Of a stretch of 64,000 nucleotides of DNA, positions 27,976 to 37,273 are shown one piece after another. The stretch's first letter is position 1, and each line of letters begins with the position of its first letter. A program made the position numbers and the translations under genes. The notes under the pieces are model-generated. The model saw only the letters and a program-made list of their open reading frames with translations. It was not told where the DNA came from and searched no databases. Source of the stretch: SUG2458 sp963651465 (lineage in GTDB: Bacteria > Bacillota_I > Bacilli_A > RFN20 > CAG-826); NCBI GenBank assembly GCA_963651465.1, contig CAVJPS010000009.1, positions 1 through 64,000 on the forward strand, read 5' to 3'.

Positions 27976-29256
27976 TTACCTCCATAATGCAGGATTTAAT
28001 CGACTTGCAAGGACTTCATCAACTTCACTATCATTGTTATCTGCATTATCAATTTCTTTTGATTCAGTGACTTTGGTTTTTTTCTTACTACTAGTTTTGA
28101 TAATAGTAGTTTCGGCATTAACCTTATCTTTTTCATTAAATAAATATTGATATGCATCTAAAGCGTTTGTAATATTAGATCTTACAATTGAAGCTGCAAC
28201 TTTTTCGACATATGTTTTAATTAATTTATTATCGCATTTCTTTATTGAATAATAGATGACACAATTTATAACATCAACATTTAATCCGTATTCTTTTGAT
28301 AAAGAATTTGCAATATTTAAATCAGCCGAGGATGCTTTAGCGCCATTTTGCAAATATACAAGATAATCTTGAGTTGATAAAGTTAACATTAAAGAAATTT
28401 CAGCATCAAGGTCATCAAGGTTATATTCTTTTGAAGTATTACATTGTGGTTTAATGTAGTATCTATTTTCTTTTTCACAAGCCTCTACAAATTTTTCTTT
28501 ATCTAAACGCGAACCTAATTTTTTACTACGGTCAAAGTTATCATTAACTAATGAAGACATCGTTAATTCATCTATACCATATAAAGTTGAAACGCGCTCG
28601 ATTTCTAATAATTCATTACGAGAAAACATTCTTTCTTCAAGTATATAATCACTTTTTATTTGGGAGAAGAAAGAAGCAAAATCAAATTCAGTATTAATAG
28701 CTCTAATTTTACGACTATAACTATCAAGTGTTCCAAGATTATTATTAAAGCATTGATCTTCAAAATTAGGCTTATATTCATCAACAAATGAAGTAGTAAC
28801 TTCTTTAAATTTTTCATCTTTCTTTTGGGTTGATACAAATGATTTTGCAATTAAATTAGCTTCTTCATTGCCAATTGCCTTTGTTAATAAGCCAGAAAAT
28901 AAAACATCATCAAAGAAATCTTTTGGGGATTTTGGGGAATATAAAACATAAATGTATTTTTTAGTATTATCATCACTATTTTCAACAAAAGTTCTTAATA
29001 ATCCTAAGCCTTCAAGTTTACGTTTAGCACTAGAAAAATCTCGTTGATTGATTTTCATTGTTGAAAATATATATTGATGAGGTACAAAATCTAATGCTAT
29101 TTTGCGTTCGTGTTTACTCCATAAAGTAAAAAATAAGCTAAGAGAAGTATAACCGATTATAGGTTGGTATAATTCACTAAGTACTTTACGATCAAAATCA
29201 GTTAAAATACTACCAAGCTCTACTTTAAAAGTATCATTAGCACATATTAAATCCAT
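27976..29256 (-). CDS. dnaB: Replication initiation protein DnaB (DnaD/DnaB family)
   Basis: In Firmicutes DnaB is a membrane-associated helicase-loading partner, not the helicase. The 426-residue protein starts with a winged-helix domain (about residues 10-130, with DFDRKVLSELYQPIIGYTSLSLFF) and contains DnaD-type helical repeats in the middle (DELTMSSLVNDNFDRSKK and a second around residues 310-380). The Lys/Ser-rich C-terminal tail ends RLNPALWR. The start is at ATG 29256 behind AAAGGAGGT. It forms an operon with dnaI, converging on the polA operon. Upstream lie a TATAAT box (29281-29286 on the minus strand) and a cluster of four DnaA boxes. Confidence 0.9.
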   Translation of the reverse strand: MDLICANDTFKVELGSILTDFDRKVLSELYQPIIGYTSLSLFFTLWSKHERKIALDFVPHQYIFSTMKINQRDFSSAKRKLEGLGLLRTFVENSDDNTKKYIYVLYSPKSPKDFFDDVLFSGLLTKAIGNEEANLIAKSFVSTQKKDEKFKEVTTSFVDEYKPNFEDQCFNNNLGTLDSYSRKIRAINTEFDFASFFSQIKSDYILEERMFSRNELLEIERVSTLYGIDELTMSSLVNDNFDRSKKLGSRLDKEKFVEACEKENRYYIKPQCNTSKEYNLDDLDAEISLMLTLSTQDYLVYLQNGAKASSADLNIANSLSKEYGLNVDVINCVIYYSIKKCDNKLIKTYVEKVAASIVRSNITNALDAYQYLFNEKDKVNAETTIIKTSSKKKTKVTESKEIDNADNNDSEVDEVLASRLNPALWR

Positions 29257-29325
29257 AGTTATACCTCCTTTTCTTCCTTGATTATACATTAGTAAGTATA
29301 TTTAAAAAATGGTAAAAACTTATTT

Positions 29326-29398
29326 TGTGGATTAATGCCTAAACTTGTGGAAAATGTGGATAAGTAAATTTAAATCTTATAAAATTTAGTTATACACA
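29326..29398. promoter_or_regulatory. Cluster of four DnaA boxes upstream of dnaB-dnaI
   Basis: Against the consensus TTATNCACA, one perfect box TTATCCACA lies on the minus strand (29355-29363), directly next to TTTTCCACA (29346-29354). TAATCCACA lies at 29326-29334 (minus) and TTATACACA at 29390-29398 (plus). They lie 40 to 115 bp upstream of the dnaB -10 box and also upstream of pfkA. Control of the loader operon by DnaA is inferred; Bacillus subtilis has a similar cluster before nrdR-dnaB-dnaI. Confidence 0.75.
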
Positions 29399-29546
29399 CT
29401 ATATAAAAAATGAGAGTTTTTTTTATTAATATATTAAATTTCGGTTATTTTTTCGAACTTTTGATTTAATATCTTTCTTTTTGTTTAATTGGTTAATATA
29501 AAATGATAAAATATTAGAGGTAAATTCGTTTATGGAGGGTTAAATT

Positions 29547-30509
29547 ATGTCAATTAATAAAATCGCAGTTTTAACATCAGGCGGTGACGCACCAGGAATG
29601 AACGCAGCAGTTCGTTCAATTATTAGAACTGGTCTTTTTTATGGAAAAGAAATGTTCGTCGTTTATGATGGTTATAAAGGATTAATAGAAAATAATATTC
29701 AAAAAGTAGATAGATCTTTTGTTACTGATATTCTTACACGTGGTGGTACAATTATTCATTCAGCACGTTTACCAGAATTCAAAGAAAAAGAAGTTCGTGA
29801 ATTAGCTGTTAAAAATTTAAAAGCATTAGGTATCGATGCATTATGTGTTATCGGTGGTGATGGTTCTTATATGGGTGCATTAAGATTGCACGAAATGGGA
29901 ATTAACTGTGTAGGCTTACCAGGTACAATCGATAATGATATTTCATCTTCTGAATTTACAATTGGATTTGATACTGCTTTAAATACAATTTGTGAATCAG
30001 TCGATAAGTTAAGAGATACATCTTCATCTCACGGACGTTGTTCTGTTATTGAAGTTATGGGTCGTTATTGTGGTGACCTTGCTATGTATGCAGGCATTGC
30101 ATGTGGTGCTGATATTATTATTTCAAGTGACTTACCTATGTCAAAAGAAGAAACATTTAAAAATGTAAAAGATATGATGGCACAAGGTAGACGCTCTATT
30201 ATCATTATTATTACAGAACATATTTGTGATGTTCATGAATTCGCTAAAGAAATTGAAAAAGAATGCGGTATTGAAACAAGAGAAGAAGTTGTTGGTCGTA
30301 TCCAACGTGGTGGTTCTCCAACAGCTAACGATCGTATCTTAGCAGCTCGTATGGGTGTCTATGCTGTTGAATTATTAGTAGATGGTAAGAGTGGTATTTG
30401 TATTGGTTCTAAAGGTAATGATTTAACTTATTACAATATTGAAGATGCTTTAAAAATGAAAAGACAATTAAAGAACGACATGATTGATGTTGTTGTAAAA
30501 TTAAGATAA
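29547..30509 (+). CDS. pfkA: 6-phosphofructokinase (ATP)
   Basis: This enzyme makes fructose 1,6-bisphosphate, the committed step of glycolysis. The 320-residue length is that of bacterial ATP-dependent enzymes. The motifs are in order: LTSGGDAPGMNAA (ATP loop), GGDGSY, the catalytic LPGTIDND, MGRYCGDLA, and RIQRGGSPTA. Gly in GGDGS favours ATP over pyrophosphate. It starts at ATG 29547 behind GGAGGG and is followed 23 bp later by pyk, the common Firmicutes pair. The 290-bp region before it holds the DnaA boxes and the divergent dnaB promoter. Confidence 0.96.
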   Translation: MSINKIAVLTSGGDAPGMNAAVRSIIRTGLFYGKEMFVVYDGYKGLIENNIQKVDRSFVTDILTRGGTIIHSARLPEFKEKEVRELAVKNLKALGIDALCVIGGDGSYMGALRLHEMGINCVGLPGTIDNDISSSEFTIGFDTALNTICESVDKLRDTSSSHGRCSVIEVMGRYCGDLAMYAGIACGADIIISSDLPMSKEETFKNVKDMMAQGRRSIIIIITEHICDVHEFAKEIEKECGIETREEVVGRIQRGGSPTANDRILAARMGVYAVELLVDGKSGICIGSKGNDLTYYNIEDALKMKRQLKNDMIDVVVKLR

Positions 30510-30532
30510 TTAAATGAAATGAGGTGAGCCCA

Positions 30533-31981
30533 ATGGTTAATATTTCAAAAAAAACAAAAATAGTTTGTACTATTGGTCCTGCAAGTGATACTTATGAAAT
30601 GGTAGAAAAATTAATTGATGCTGGTATGAACGTTATGCGCGTTAACTTTTCTCACGGCACTTATGAGGAACAAAAACAGAAAGTTGACATTGCTCGTCGA
30701 ATTGAGAAAGAAAAAGGAATCTTATTACCTGTAATGTTAGATACTAAAGGTCCTGAAATTAGAACTCATAAGTTTGAAAATGGATGTGCAGTTATTAAAA
30801 AAGATGATGTCGTTCGTATTTCTATGAAAGAGATGTTAGGTAATAACAAAATATTTTCTATTACATATGATGGACTTTATGACGATGTTAAAGTCGGTAA
30901 TATTATTAAATTAGATGATGGTAATATCGATCTTCTTATTACTGGTAAAGACGAAGAAAAACGTGAATTAATTACTGTTGCTCAAAACAGTCACACAATT
31001 GCTGATCGTCGTGGCGTTAATGTTCCTTATATTAAATTAAATATGCCATTTATCTCTGAACAAGATGAAAATGATATTAAATTTGGTTGTTTAAACGACT
31101 TTGATATGATTGCTGCTTCTTTTTGCCGTAGAGGTCAAGATATAAAAGACGTTAAAGAACTTTGTAAGAAATTTAATCGTCCTGATATGAAAATCATTGC
31201 AAAAATCGAAAACCCTGAAGGTGTTGAAAATATCGATGATATTATTGAACTTTCAGATGGTGTTATGGTTGCTCGTGGTGACTTAGGTGTTGAAATTCCT
31301 GCTGAAGAAGTTCCAGTTATTCAAAAACAAATTATTGATAAATGTCGTGTAGCTGGTAAACCAGTTATTACTGCAACTCAAATGTTAGACTCAATGAAAA
31401 AATACCCACGTCCTACTCGTGCAGAAGTTAGTGATGTTGCTAACGCTGTTACCCAAGGTACTGATGCTGTTATGTTAAGTGCTGAATCAGCAAGTGGTGA
31501 TTATCCAATTGAAGCAACAAGTATGCAAGCAAAGATTTCAGCAACAATGGAAAAATATCTTGATTATGAAAACTTAGCTCGTGAAGCATACGATACATCA
31601 GAAAAAAATAACAATGATGCTATTGCTAACTCGGTTGCAAATACAGCAAACTTAATTGGAGCAAAACTTATTGTTTGTTTCACTGAAAAAGGTGATACAG
31701 CTCACCGTATTTCTAAATCACGTCCATGCTGCAATATTTTATCAATTAGTAGTTCTCGTGAAACTTGCTTACATCTTGGATTATGTTGGGGAGTTCAACC
31801 AATATATGTTCCTTCTATTCCACAATTTATTGAAGAAATGGAAGTTCTTGCATTAGTTAAAGCTCACCAATTAAACATTCCTGCTGGTAGTCCTATTATT
31901 ATGACAGGAGGTACTCCTACAGGTGCTGGTAAAACAAATTTCATGAAAATTATTAATGTTAATTCAATAAAAGATTTATAA
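30533..31981 (+). CDS. pyk: Pyruvate kinase
   Basis: This enzyme converts phosphoenolpyruvate and ADP into pyruvate and ATP. The 482-residue protein has the standard barrel, with NFSHGTYEEQ, the active-site stretch MVARGDLGVEIP and KPVITATQMLDSM, then the C-terminal allosteric domain. It lacks the extra PEP-utiliser-like domain found at the end of the Bacillus enzyme. The start is put at ATG 30533, since GAGGTGA lies 7 bp upstream; the GTG inside that site is not a likely start. It forms an operon with pfkA and ends in a strong terminator. Confidence 0.96.
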   Translation: MVNISKKTKIVCTIGPASDTYEMVEKLIDAGMNVMRVNFSHGTYEEQKQKVDIARRIEKEKGILLPVMLDTKGPEIRTHKFENGCAVIKKDDVVRISMKEMLGNNKIFSITYDGLYDDVKVGNIIKLDDGNIDLLITGKDEEKRELITVAQNSHTIADRRGVNVPYIKLNMPFISEQDENDIKFGCLNDFDMIAASFCRRGQDIKDVKELCKKFNRPDMKIIAKIENPEGVENIDDIIELSDGVMVARGDLGVEIPAEEVPVIQKQIIDKCRVAGKPVITATQMLDSMKKYPRPTRAEVSDVANAVTQGTDAVMLSAESASGDYPIEATSMQAKISATMEKYLDYENLAREAYDTSEKNNNDAIANSVANTANLIGAKLIVCFTEKGDTAHRISKSRPCCNILSISSSRETCLHLGLCWGVQPIYVPSIPQFIEEMEVLALVKAHQLNIPAGSPIIMTGGTPTGAGKTNFMKIINVNSIKDL

Positions 31982-31989
31982 AAACATAC

Positions 31990-32030
31990 ACACATTAGAT
32001 ATAAAAAATATTATCTAATGTGTTTTTTTT
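31990..32030 (+). terminator. Terminator of the pfkA-pyk operon
   Basis: ACACATTAGATA and TATCTAATGTGT form a perfect 12-bp stem, followed by eight Ts. Confidence 0.9.
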
Positions 32031-32158
32031 AACACGTTATTAGTCTTTAGAAAGATACAATATAGTCTTGATTATTATTATTATGTTAGACTTCTCAAAA
32101 TAAAAATATATGTCTAGCAGAAACGAGAATATATTATGTATAAATTTATTATTGATTT

Positions 32159-32198
32159 AACGCGCACCCTTTATGCTATATGGAACAAGGGACGTGTT
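32159..32198. other. Possible structured RNA element or operator before the lipoprotein gene
   Basis: AACGCG and CGTGTT (6 bp with one wobble) enclose CCCTT and AAGGG (5 bp), separated by a small CA/A internal loop, with a 15-base apical loop. The stretch is more GC-rich than its surroundings. Its 3' arm could instead pair with TAACACGT at 32030-32037. No known riboswitch was recognised. Confidence 0.3.
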
Positions 32199-32241
32199 AT
32201 CATTGAGAATTTAAGTTTTAATATTATAAAGGGATATAATA

Positions 32242-32898
32242 ATGAAAAATAAACATTTACTTTTGTTAATAAGTCTTATAGCATTATCAAGTTGTAATAA
32301 ACCAAAAAAAGTCTATGTCGCTTATTATAAATCTTTTTTATGTAACGACCAAATAATAACCGATTTAGTAAATCAATTTACTGATACTCATTCAGACTAC
32401 GAAATTGAATATGATAATCATGATAATTTTTACGAATTACCAGTTCAAGATTATTCGTATTATAACAATATGACTGGAGGTTCAAATTTTCTTGCAATAG
32501 AAACCGAAGCCTATAATCTAGTTTTAAATGATGAAGATAATTATTTAATGGCTTTTGATGAATCATATTATTATAATTATTACAATAAAGAAAAAGAATT
32601 ATCGGATTGCTTTTTAATGCCAAATTATTCTAATACTTATAACAGTTACTTCGTACACGATATTTCAATGATTCATCATCAATATGTGCCTAGTATTGTT
32701 TATGACATTACTAAAGAATTTTGCAAGGATGAAAATTTAAATCAATATTTAAAAGATAATTGTTTATTTGGTGTAATTAGTGAATCATCAAATGAAAATG
32801 TAAATACTTGTTATAATACACTTACAAATAATCAAAATATTATTCACTCTACATATTCATCAAATTTCTTAAATGAATTTGATGTATACACTGAATAA
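32242..32898 (+). CDS. Lipoprotein, paralogue A, with internal deletion
   Basis: This 218-residue protein has a lipoprotein signal with lipobox LSSC (Cys18), so it is predicted to be anchored outside the membrane. It is closely related to the broken gene at 33976-35034: residues 80-218 align strongly with that protein's ends, but about 125 residues between YNL and DNYLMAFDES are missing in frame. The missing middle is what resembles a solute-binding-protein core in the other copy. It is therefore probably a shortened derivative. The upstream sequence and ribosome binding site (AAAGGGAT) are also shared with the paralogue. Function unknown. Confidence 0.65.
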   Translation: MKNKHLLLLISLIALSSCNKPKKVYVAYYKSFLCNDQIITDLVNQFTDTHSDYEIEYDNHDNFYELPVQDYSYYNNMTGGSNFLAIETEAYNLVLNDEDNYLMAFDESYYYNYYNKEKELSDCFLMPNYSNTYNSYFVHDISMIHHQYVPSIVYDITKEFCKDENLNQYLKDNCLFGVISESSNENVNTCYNTLTNNQNIIHSTYSSNFLNEFDVYTE

Positions 32899-33012
32899 AT
32901 TAATTATTATTTTATAATTTTTAATTTATTTATAATGCTTAAATTAATATTCTTGACACCTTAAATATTATGTAAGAAAATTAAAATATAAGATATATTC
33001 AAGGGGTATTAT

Positions 33013-33870
33013 ATGAGTAAAATAATTATTACATCAGACTCAACTTGCGCTTTACCACGTGATGAAGCTGCTAAGATTGGTCTAAACATTCTCCCATTAA
33101 ACGCAATTGTTAATGGAGTAGAATATCATGACGGGATTGACATTGATTATAAGGGATTATGTAAAATGATGCGTGATGGTGCAAATGTAAAAACATCAAC
33201 ACCTACACCATTTGAGATTGAATCCTTCTTTGATAATTTATTTGCACAAGGTGCAGATTATATTATTCATTTCACTATTTCCCATAAACTTTCATCAATG
33301 TATGATTTGTTTACTAAAGTTTGTGCTGAAAAATACGGTGATAAAGTTAAAGTTATTGATTCACTCGCAATATGTGTTTTTATGTTAAATCACGTTTATA
33401 CTGCACGAGAAATGATAGCACAAGGAGCATCAATTGATGAAGTTGTTGCAGCAATAGAAGAACGTAAAAAAGCAGTATATGTTAAATTTGTTCCTGAAAC
33501 ATTAACATATTTAAAGCGTGGAGGACGTATTTCTCCAGCTGTTGCACTTATTGGTAATTTAATTAATTTAAAACCAATTCTTTGCTTTAAAGAAGGCGGC
33601 TTAGATAAAGTGGGTGTAACCCGTAGTCTTAAAAAAACTATTGTGGATATTCTTCAAGAATACGCAAATAGTGGACTTGATCCAGAACGTTATGCTATTG
33701 ATATTATTGAAGCTGATAGTGATCCTGCTTTAATTGAATATGCACAAAATAAGGCAAAAGAGCTATGTCCTCAATATGTCGTTAATGTTTCACCATTATC
33801 ATTAAATGTTGTAGCTCATACTGGTCCTGGAACAATTGGATTAGGTCTAACATTAAAACCATGTAAATAA
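33013..33870 (+). CDS. degV: DegV family fatty-acid-binding protein
   Basis: DegV (FakB-like) proteins bind a fatty acid and present it to the kinase FakA for phosphorylation and phospholipid synthesis. The 285 residues match the family. Motifs are ITSDSTCALP at the N-terminus, KTSTPTPFEI, FTISHKLSSMY and the C-terminal AHTGPGTIGLG. It starts at ATG 33013 behind AAGGGG. TTGACA at 32953-32958 with GAAAAT 17 bp later may be its promoter. It lies between the two related lipoprotein genes and has its own terminator. Whether fakA exists elsewhere cannot be seen. Confidence 0.93.
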   Translation: MSKIIITSDSTCALPRDEAAKIGLNILPLNAIVNGVEYHDGIDIDYKGLCKMMRDGANVKTSTPTPFEIESFFDNLFAQGADYIIHFTISHKLSSMYDLFTKVCAEKYGDKVKVIDSLAICVFMLNHVYTAREMIAQGASIDEVVAAIEERKKAVYVKFVPETLTYLKRGGRISPAVALIGNLINLKPILCFKEGGLDKVGVTRSLKKTIVDILQEYANSGLDPERYAIDIIEADSDPALIEYAQNKAKELCPQYVVNVSPLSLNVVAHTGPGTIGLGLTLKPCK

Positions 33871-33877
33871 GATTTAA

Positions 33878-33922
33878 AATCTCCGATATTATATATTTTT
33901 ATATAAAATATGGGGATTTTTT
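33878..33922 (+). terminator. Terminator of degV
   Basis: AATCTCC pairs with GGGGATT (one G-T pair) around an AT-rich inner stem, and six Ts follow. Confidence 0.75.
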
Positions 33923-33975
33923 ATTTTATGATATTTTTAAAAATCTAAGTTTAATATTATAAAGGAGATATAATA

Positions 33976-35034
33976 ATGAAAAATAAATATTGACTTTTCT
34001 TAACAAGTCTTATTACATTAACAAATTGTAATAAACCAAAAAATGTAGAAATAATATTTGATAGATCCTTTTTATGTAACGACCAAACTATAATCGATGT
34101 TGCTAGTAAATTTGAAAGTGATCCTTCAATTAATAAATTAATATATAGTTATCATTATTCTACTCCTATTATTAATCAAAATTATTCTTACTATGCTGAT
34201 TTTATTACTAAACGTGGTTCGAACTTTCTTGTAATTGAAACAGAAGCTTATAATTTGTTTTTGAAAAATGAAAGTTTTAAAGGGAAAAATTATCATGTTA
34301 AAGATTTTAGTGAATACGTTGATAATAAAGAAAAGCTTGACACATACAATAATTTATATTTAGGTTATAGTTTTGAAGTATTTTATTATAACAATCAAAC
34401 ATTTACAACAAATGAAATATCTTTACCTCAATCATTAGATGACTTTACTAGTTTTATTAATAATTTATCAAATATTGATGCAACTAAAATTCCTTTATTT
34501 ATAAGAAACTATACTCGTTTTATTATTAGTGTAAGTTTAAAACATGGTATAGATTATTATTCTTATGAGAATAAAGATGAATTTTATAATAATAATGAAA
34601 CAGTAATTAATATTATTAATCAAGTAAAAGAATTAAAAGAAAATAATTTAATTACATTTAATGACAAAGATGATTATTTAATAGCTTATGATGAATCATA
34701 TAATTACAATTATTATAAAAATATGAAGGATTTACCAGATTGTTTATTAATGCCTAATTATTCATACAAATATAATAATTATTATGTGCATGATATTTCT
34801 TTGACACACTATTTGTATATACCAAAAATATGTAATGAAATAACCAAAGAATTTTGTAAAGATGAAAATTTAAATAGATATATTAAAGATAATTGCTTAT
34901 TTGGAGTAGTTGATGAATCATTAATTGAAAATATGAATTCTTGTTATAACACACTTACAAATACCCAAAATATTATTCACACAACTTATTCATCAAACTT
35001 TCTAAATGAATTTAATGGATACGAAGAAAACTAA
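33976..35034 (+). pseudogene. Lipoprotein, paralogue B, with in-frame TGA at codon 6
   Basis: From ATG 33976 (site AAAGGAGAT) the frame is open for 353 codons to a TAA at 35034, except for one TGA at 33991-33993. At that position paralogue A has TTA (Leu), so a single T-to-G change explains the stop. The signal peptide and lipobox (LTNC, Cys18) lie after it. The mature part resembles the solute-binding-protein fold weakly (GYSFEVFYYNNQTF, LPQSLDDFTSFI). Translation could restart only inside the gene, for example at TTG 34255, giving 259 residues without a signal. It is a recent pseudogene, a sequencing error, or possibly phase-variable. The family is not recognised. Confidence 0.75.
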
Positions 35035-35081
35035 AAACAAGATAATATTAGTGAAATTAAAATATATATATTTTATTTTTA

Positions 35082-35110
35082 TTGACTTAGAAAAAGTAAA
35101 GATTTAAAAT
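35082..35110 (+). promoter_or_regulatory. Promoter of thrS
   Basis: TTGACT (35082-35087) and TAAAAT (35105-35110) are spaced by exactly 17 bp, just before the T-box leader. Confidence 0.8.
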
Positions 35111-35116
35111 TATGTT

Positions 35117-35332
35117 GCAACGATAAAGACACGCTTATTAATGCATTAATTTCATAGAGAGTTAATCCATGGCTGAAAGATTAATAAATTAACTTAATAA
35201 GTACTACTTTGGAGCATTTTGTGAAAGCAAACGTTACTCACGTTACGAGCATTCGAGAGCATATTAAATATTAATATGAATTAGGGTGGTACCGCGTTTA
35301 TCCAAGCGTCCTTAAATATAGGACGCTTTTTT
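35117..35332 (+). promoter_or_regulatory. T-box riboswitch, threonine specific
   Basis: The leader ends with the T-box sequence TTAGGGTGGTACCGCG (35281-35296) and a terminator (AAGCGTCC / GGACGCTT plus Ts, 35305-35332). A stem I-like region precedes it, with ACT at 35203-35205 (or the next ACT at 35206) as the probable threonine specifier five bases before GGAGC. Uncharged tRNA-Thr would stabilise the antiterminator and turn on thrS. Confidence 0.92.
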
Positions 35333-35354
35333 ATTTATATAAGGAGGAAAAATT

Positions 35355-37265
35355 ATGAAACTTATTTTACCTGATGGCAAAGAACTAGACATTCAAAATG
35401 GTTTAACAGGTCGTGAAGTTGCAAAACAAATTGCTATTTCATTAGAAAAGAAAGCATTAGCATTCTCACTTGATGGAGCATTATTTGATATTAATAGTGT
35501 AATTCCTCACGAAGGTCATTTTGCTATTATTACAGAAAAATCTGTTGAAGCTAGTGAATTATTAAATCACTCAACTTCACACTTACTTGCTCAAGCATTA
35601 AAGAATTTATTCCCTAATGTTTTATTTGGATTTGGTCCAGCAATTGAAGAAGGATTCTATTACGATATTGATTTAGATAAACCTTTAGTAGAAGAAGATT
35701 TATTAAAGATTGAAAATGAAATGCATCGTTTAGCAAAGGAAAACTTCCCAATTGTTAGAAAAGATGTTTCAAAAGAAGAAGCATTAGAAATCTTTAAAGA
35801 TAATCCATATAAAGTAGAATTAATTAAAGAAATTGAAGGACAAATTTCAATTTATTCACAAGGAGATTTTGTTGACTTATGTCACGGACCTCATGTACCT
35901 TCAACAGGTTATATTAATCACTTTAAATTATTGACTATTGCTGGTGCTTATTGGAGAGGTAATTCTAACAATAAGATGTTAACTAGAATTTATGGTACAT
36001 CTTTCTTTTCAGATCAAGATTTAAAACAACATCTTGCTGACTTAGAAGAACGTAAAAAACGTGACCACCGTAAATTAGGTAAAGATTTAGGATTATTTAT
36101 GTTAAGTGATTACGGACCAGGTTTACCATTCTTCTTACCAAATGGTTATACATTAAGAAGAGTATTAGAAGATTTCTGGCTCGATATTCATCGTAAAAAC
36201 GGTTACTTTGTAATTGATACACCTATTATGCTTAATAAAGCATTATGGGAAACTTCAGGTCACTGGGATCATTACAAAGAAGATATGTATATTACTCACG
36301 CAGATGAAGAAGAATATGCAATTAAACCTATGAACTGTCCTGGTGCTATTTTAGTATATAAAAATGATTTACATTCATATCGTGAATTACCTTTACGTTA
36401 TGCTGAATTAGGACACGTCCATCGTTTTGAAGCTTCTGGTGCTTTAAATGGTTTATTTAGAGTTCGTGGTTTCACACAAGATGATGCCCATACATTATTA
36501 ACAGAAGATCAAATTCCAGATGAAGTTAATCGTATTCTTAAACTATATGATGAAATCTATAGCGTATTTGGCTTAAATTACCATATTGAATTATCAACTC
36601 GTCCAGAAGATAACTTCATTGGTGATATTGAAGTTTGGAACAAAGCTGAAAAAGCTTTAGCAGAAGCTTGCCAAAAATCCGGACATTCATTTAAGATTAA
36701 TCCAGGTGATGGTGCTTTCTACGGACCTAAACTTGATTTCAAATTAAAGGATTCAATGAATCGTATTTGGCAATGTGGTACATTACAACTTGATATGCAA
36801 TTACCAGGTAGATTTGAATGTACATATATTGCAGAAGATGGTTCTAAAAAATGTCCTGTTATGATTCATAGAGCATGCTTTGGTTCTTTAGAAAGATTTA
36901 TTGGTATTATTACAGAAAACTTTGCTGGTGCATTCCCAACTTGGTTAACACCTGTTCAAATTAATATCTTACCAGTTAAAAATGAAATTCATTTAGCTAA
37001 ATGTAATGAATTAAAATCTTTATTTGAATCAAAAGGATTCCGTGTCCAAATTGATAGTCGTGAAGAAAAACTTGGTTACCGTATGAGAGAATCTCAAATG
37101 AAGAAGATTCCTTATACATTAGTAATTGGTGATAAAGAAGCAACAAGTGATGCTTTAACATATCGTAAATACGGTGTTGAAAAACCAGTTGAAACAACAG
37201 TAGAAGAGTTTATTAATTTAGTTGATGAAGAAGTAAAATCAAAAGCTTTATTAGTAAATAAATAG
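35355..37265 (+). CDS. thrS: Threonyl-tRNA synthetase
   Basis: This class II synthetase charges tRNA-Thr. The 636 residues comprise an N-terminal TGS domain (about 1-60), the editing domain with the zinc-type signature HSTSHLLAQAL, the catalytic core with MNCPGAILVYKN and FRVRGFTQDDAH, and the C-terminal anticodon-binding domain starting around residue 535. It starts at ATG 35355 behind AAGGAGG. It is preceded by its own promoter and T-box leader, and it lies directly before infC-rpmI-rplT, as in Bacillus. Confidence 0.97.
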   Translation: MKLILPDGKELDIQNGLTGREVAKQIAISLEKKALAFSLDGALFDINSVIPHEGHFAIITEKSVEASELLNHSTSHLLAQALKNLFPNVLFGFGPAIEEGFYYDIDLDKPLVEEDLLKIENEMHRLAKENFPIVRKDVSKEEALEIFKDNPYKVELIKEIEGQISIYSQGDFVDLCHGPHVPSTGYINHFKLLTIAGAYWRGNSNNKMLTRIYGTSFFSDQDLKQHLADLEERKKRDHRKLGKDLGLFMLSDYGPGLPFFLPNGYTLRRVLEDFWLDIHRKNGYFVIDTPIMLNKALWETSGHWDHYKEDMYITHADEEEYAIKPMNCPGAILVYKNDLHSYRELPLRYAELGHVHRFEASGALNGLFRVRGFTQDDAHTLLTEDQIPDEVNRILKLYDEIYSVFGLNYHIELSTRPEDNFIGDIEVWNKAEKALAEACQKSGHSFKINPGDGAFYGPKLDFKLKDSMNRIWQCGTLQLDMQLPGRFECTYIAEDGSKKCPVMIHRACFGSLERFIGIITENFAGAFPTWLTPVQINILPVKNEIHLAKCNELKSLFESKGFRVQIDSREEKLGYRMRESQMKKIPYTLVIGDKEATSDALTYRKYGVEKPVETTVEEFINLVDEEVKSKALLVNK

Positions 37266-37273
37266 TAAATTAT

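Noticed and set aside
29290..29420. Chromosomal origin (oriC)
   Set aside because: DnaA boxes are present, but dnaA, dnaN and rpmH are absent, and the cluster fits a regulatory site before dnaB. Chromosome-wide skew would be needed to reopen this.
30524..30532. GTG start three codons before pyk
   Set aside because: The GTG lies inside the ribosome binding site GAGGTGA, so ATG 30533 is the better start.
32165..32200. T-box remnant, from CAAGGGACGTG resembling the antiterminator
   Set aside because: The conserved GGTACCGCG part, stem I and a terminator are missing, and the downstream gene is a lipoprotein.
33991..33993. TGA as a tryptophan codon (Mollicutes code 4)
   Set aside because: Every tryptophan in the intact genes is TGG, no other gene has an internal TGA, and the paralogue has a leucine codon here. 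pepV also ends in TGA.
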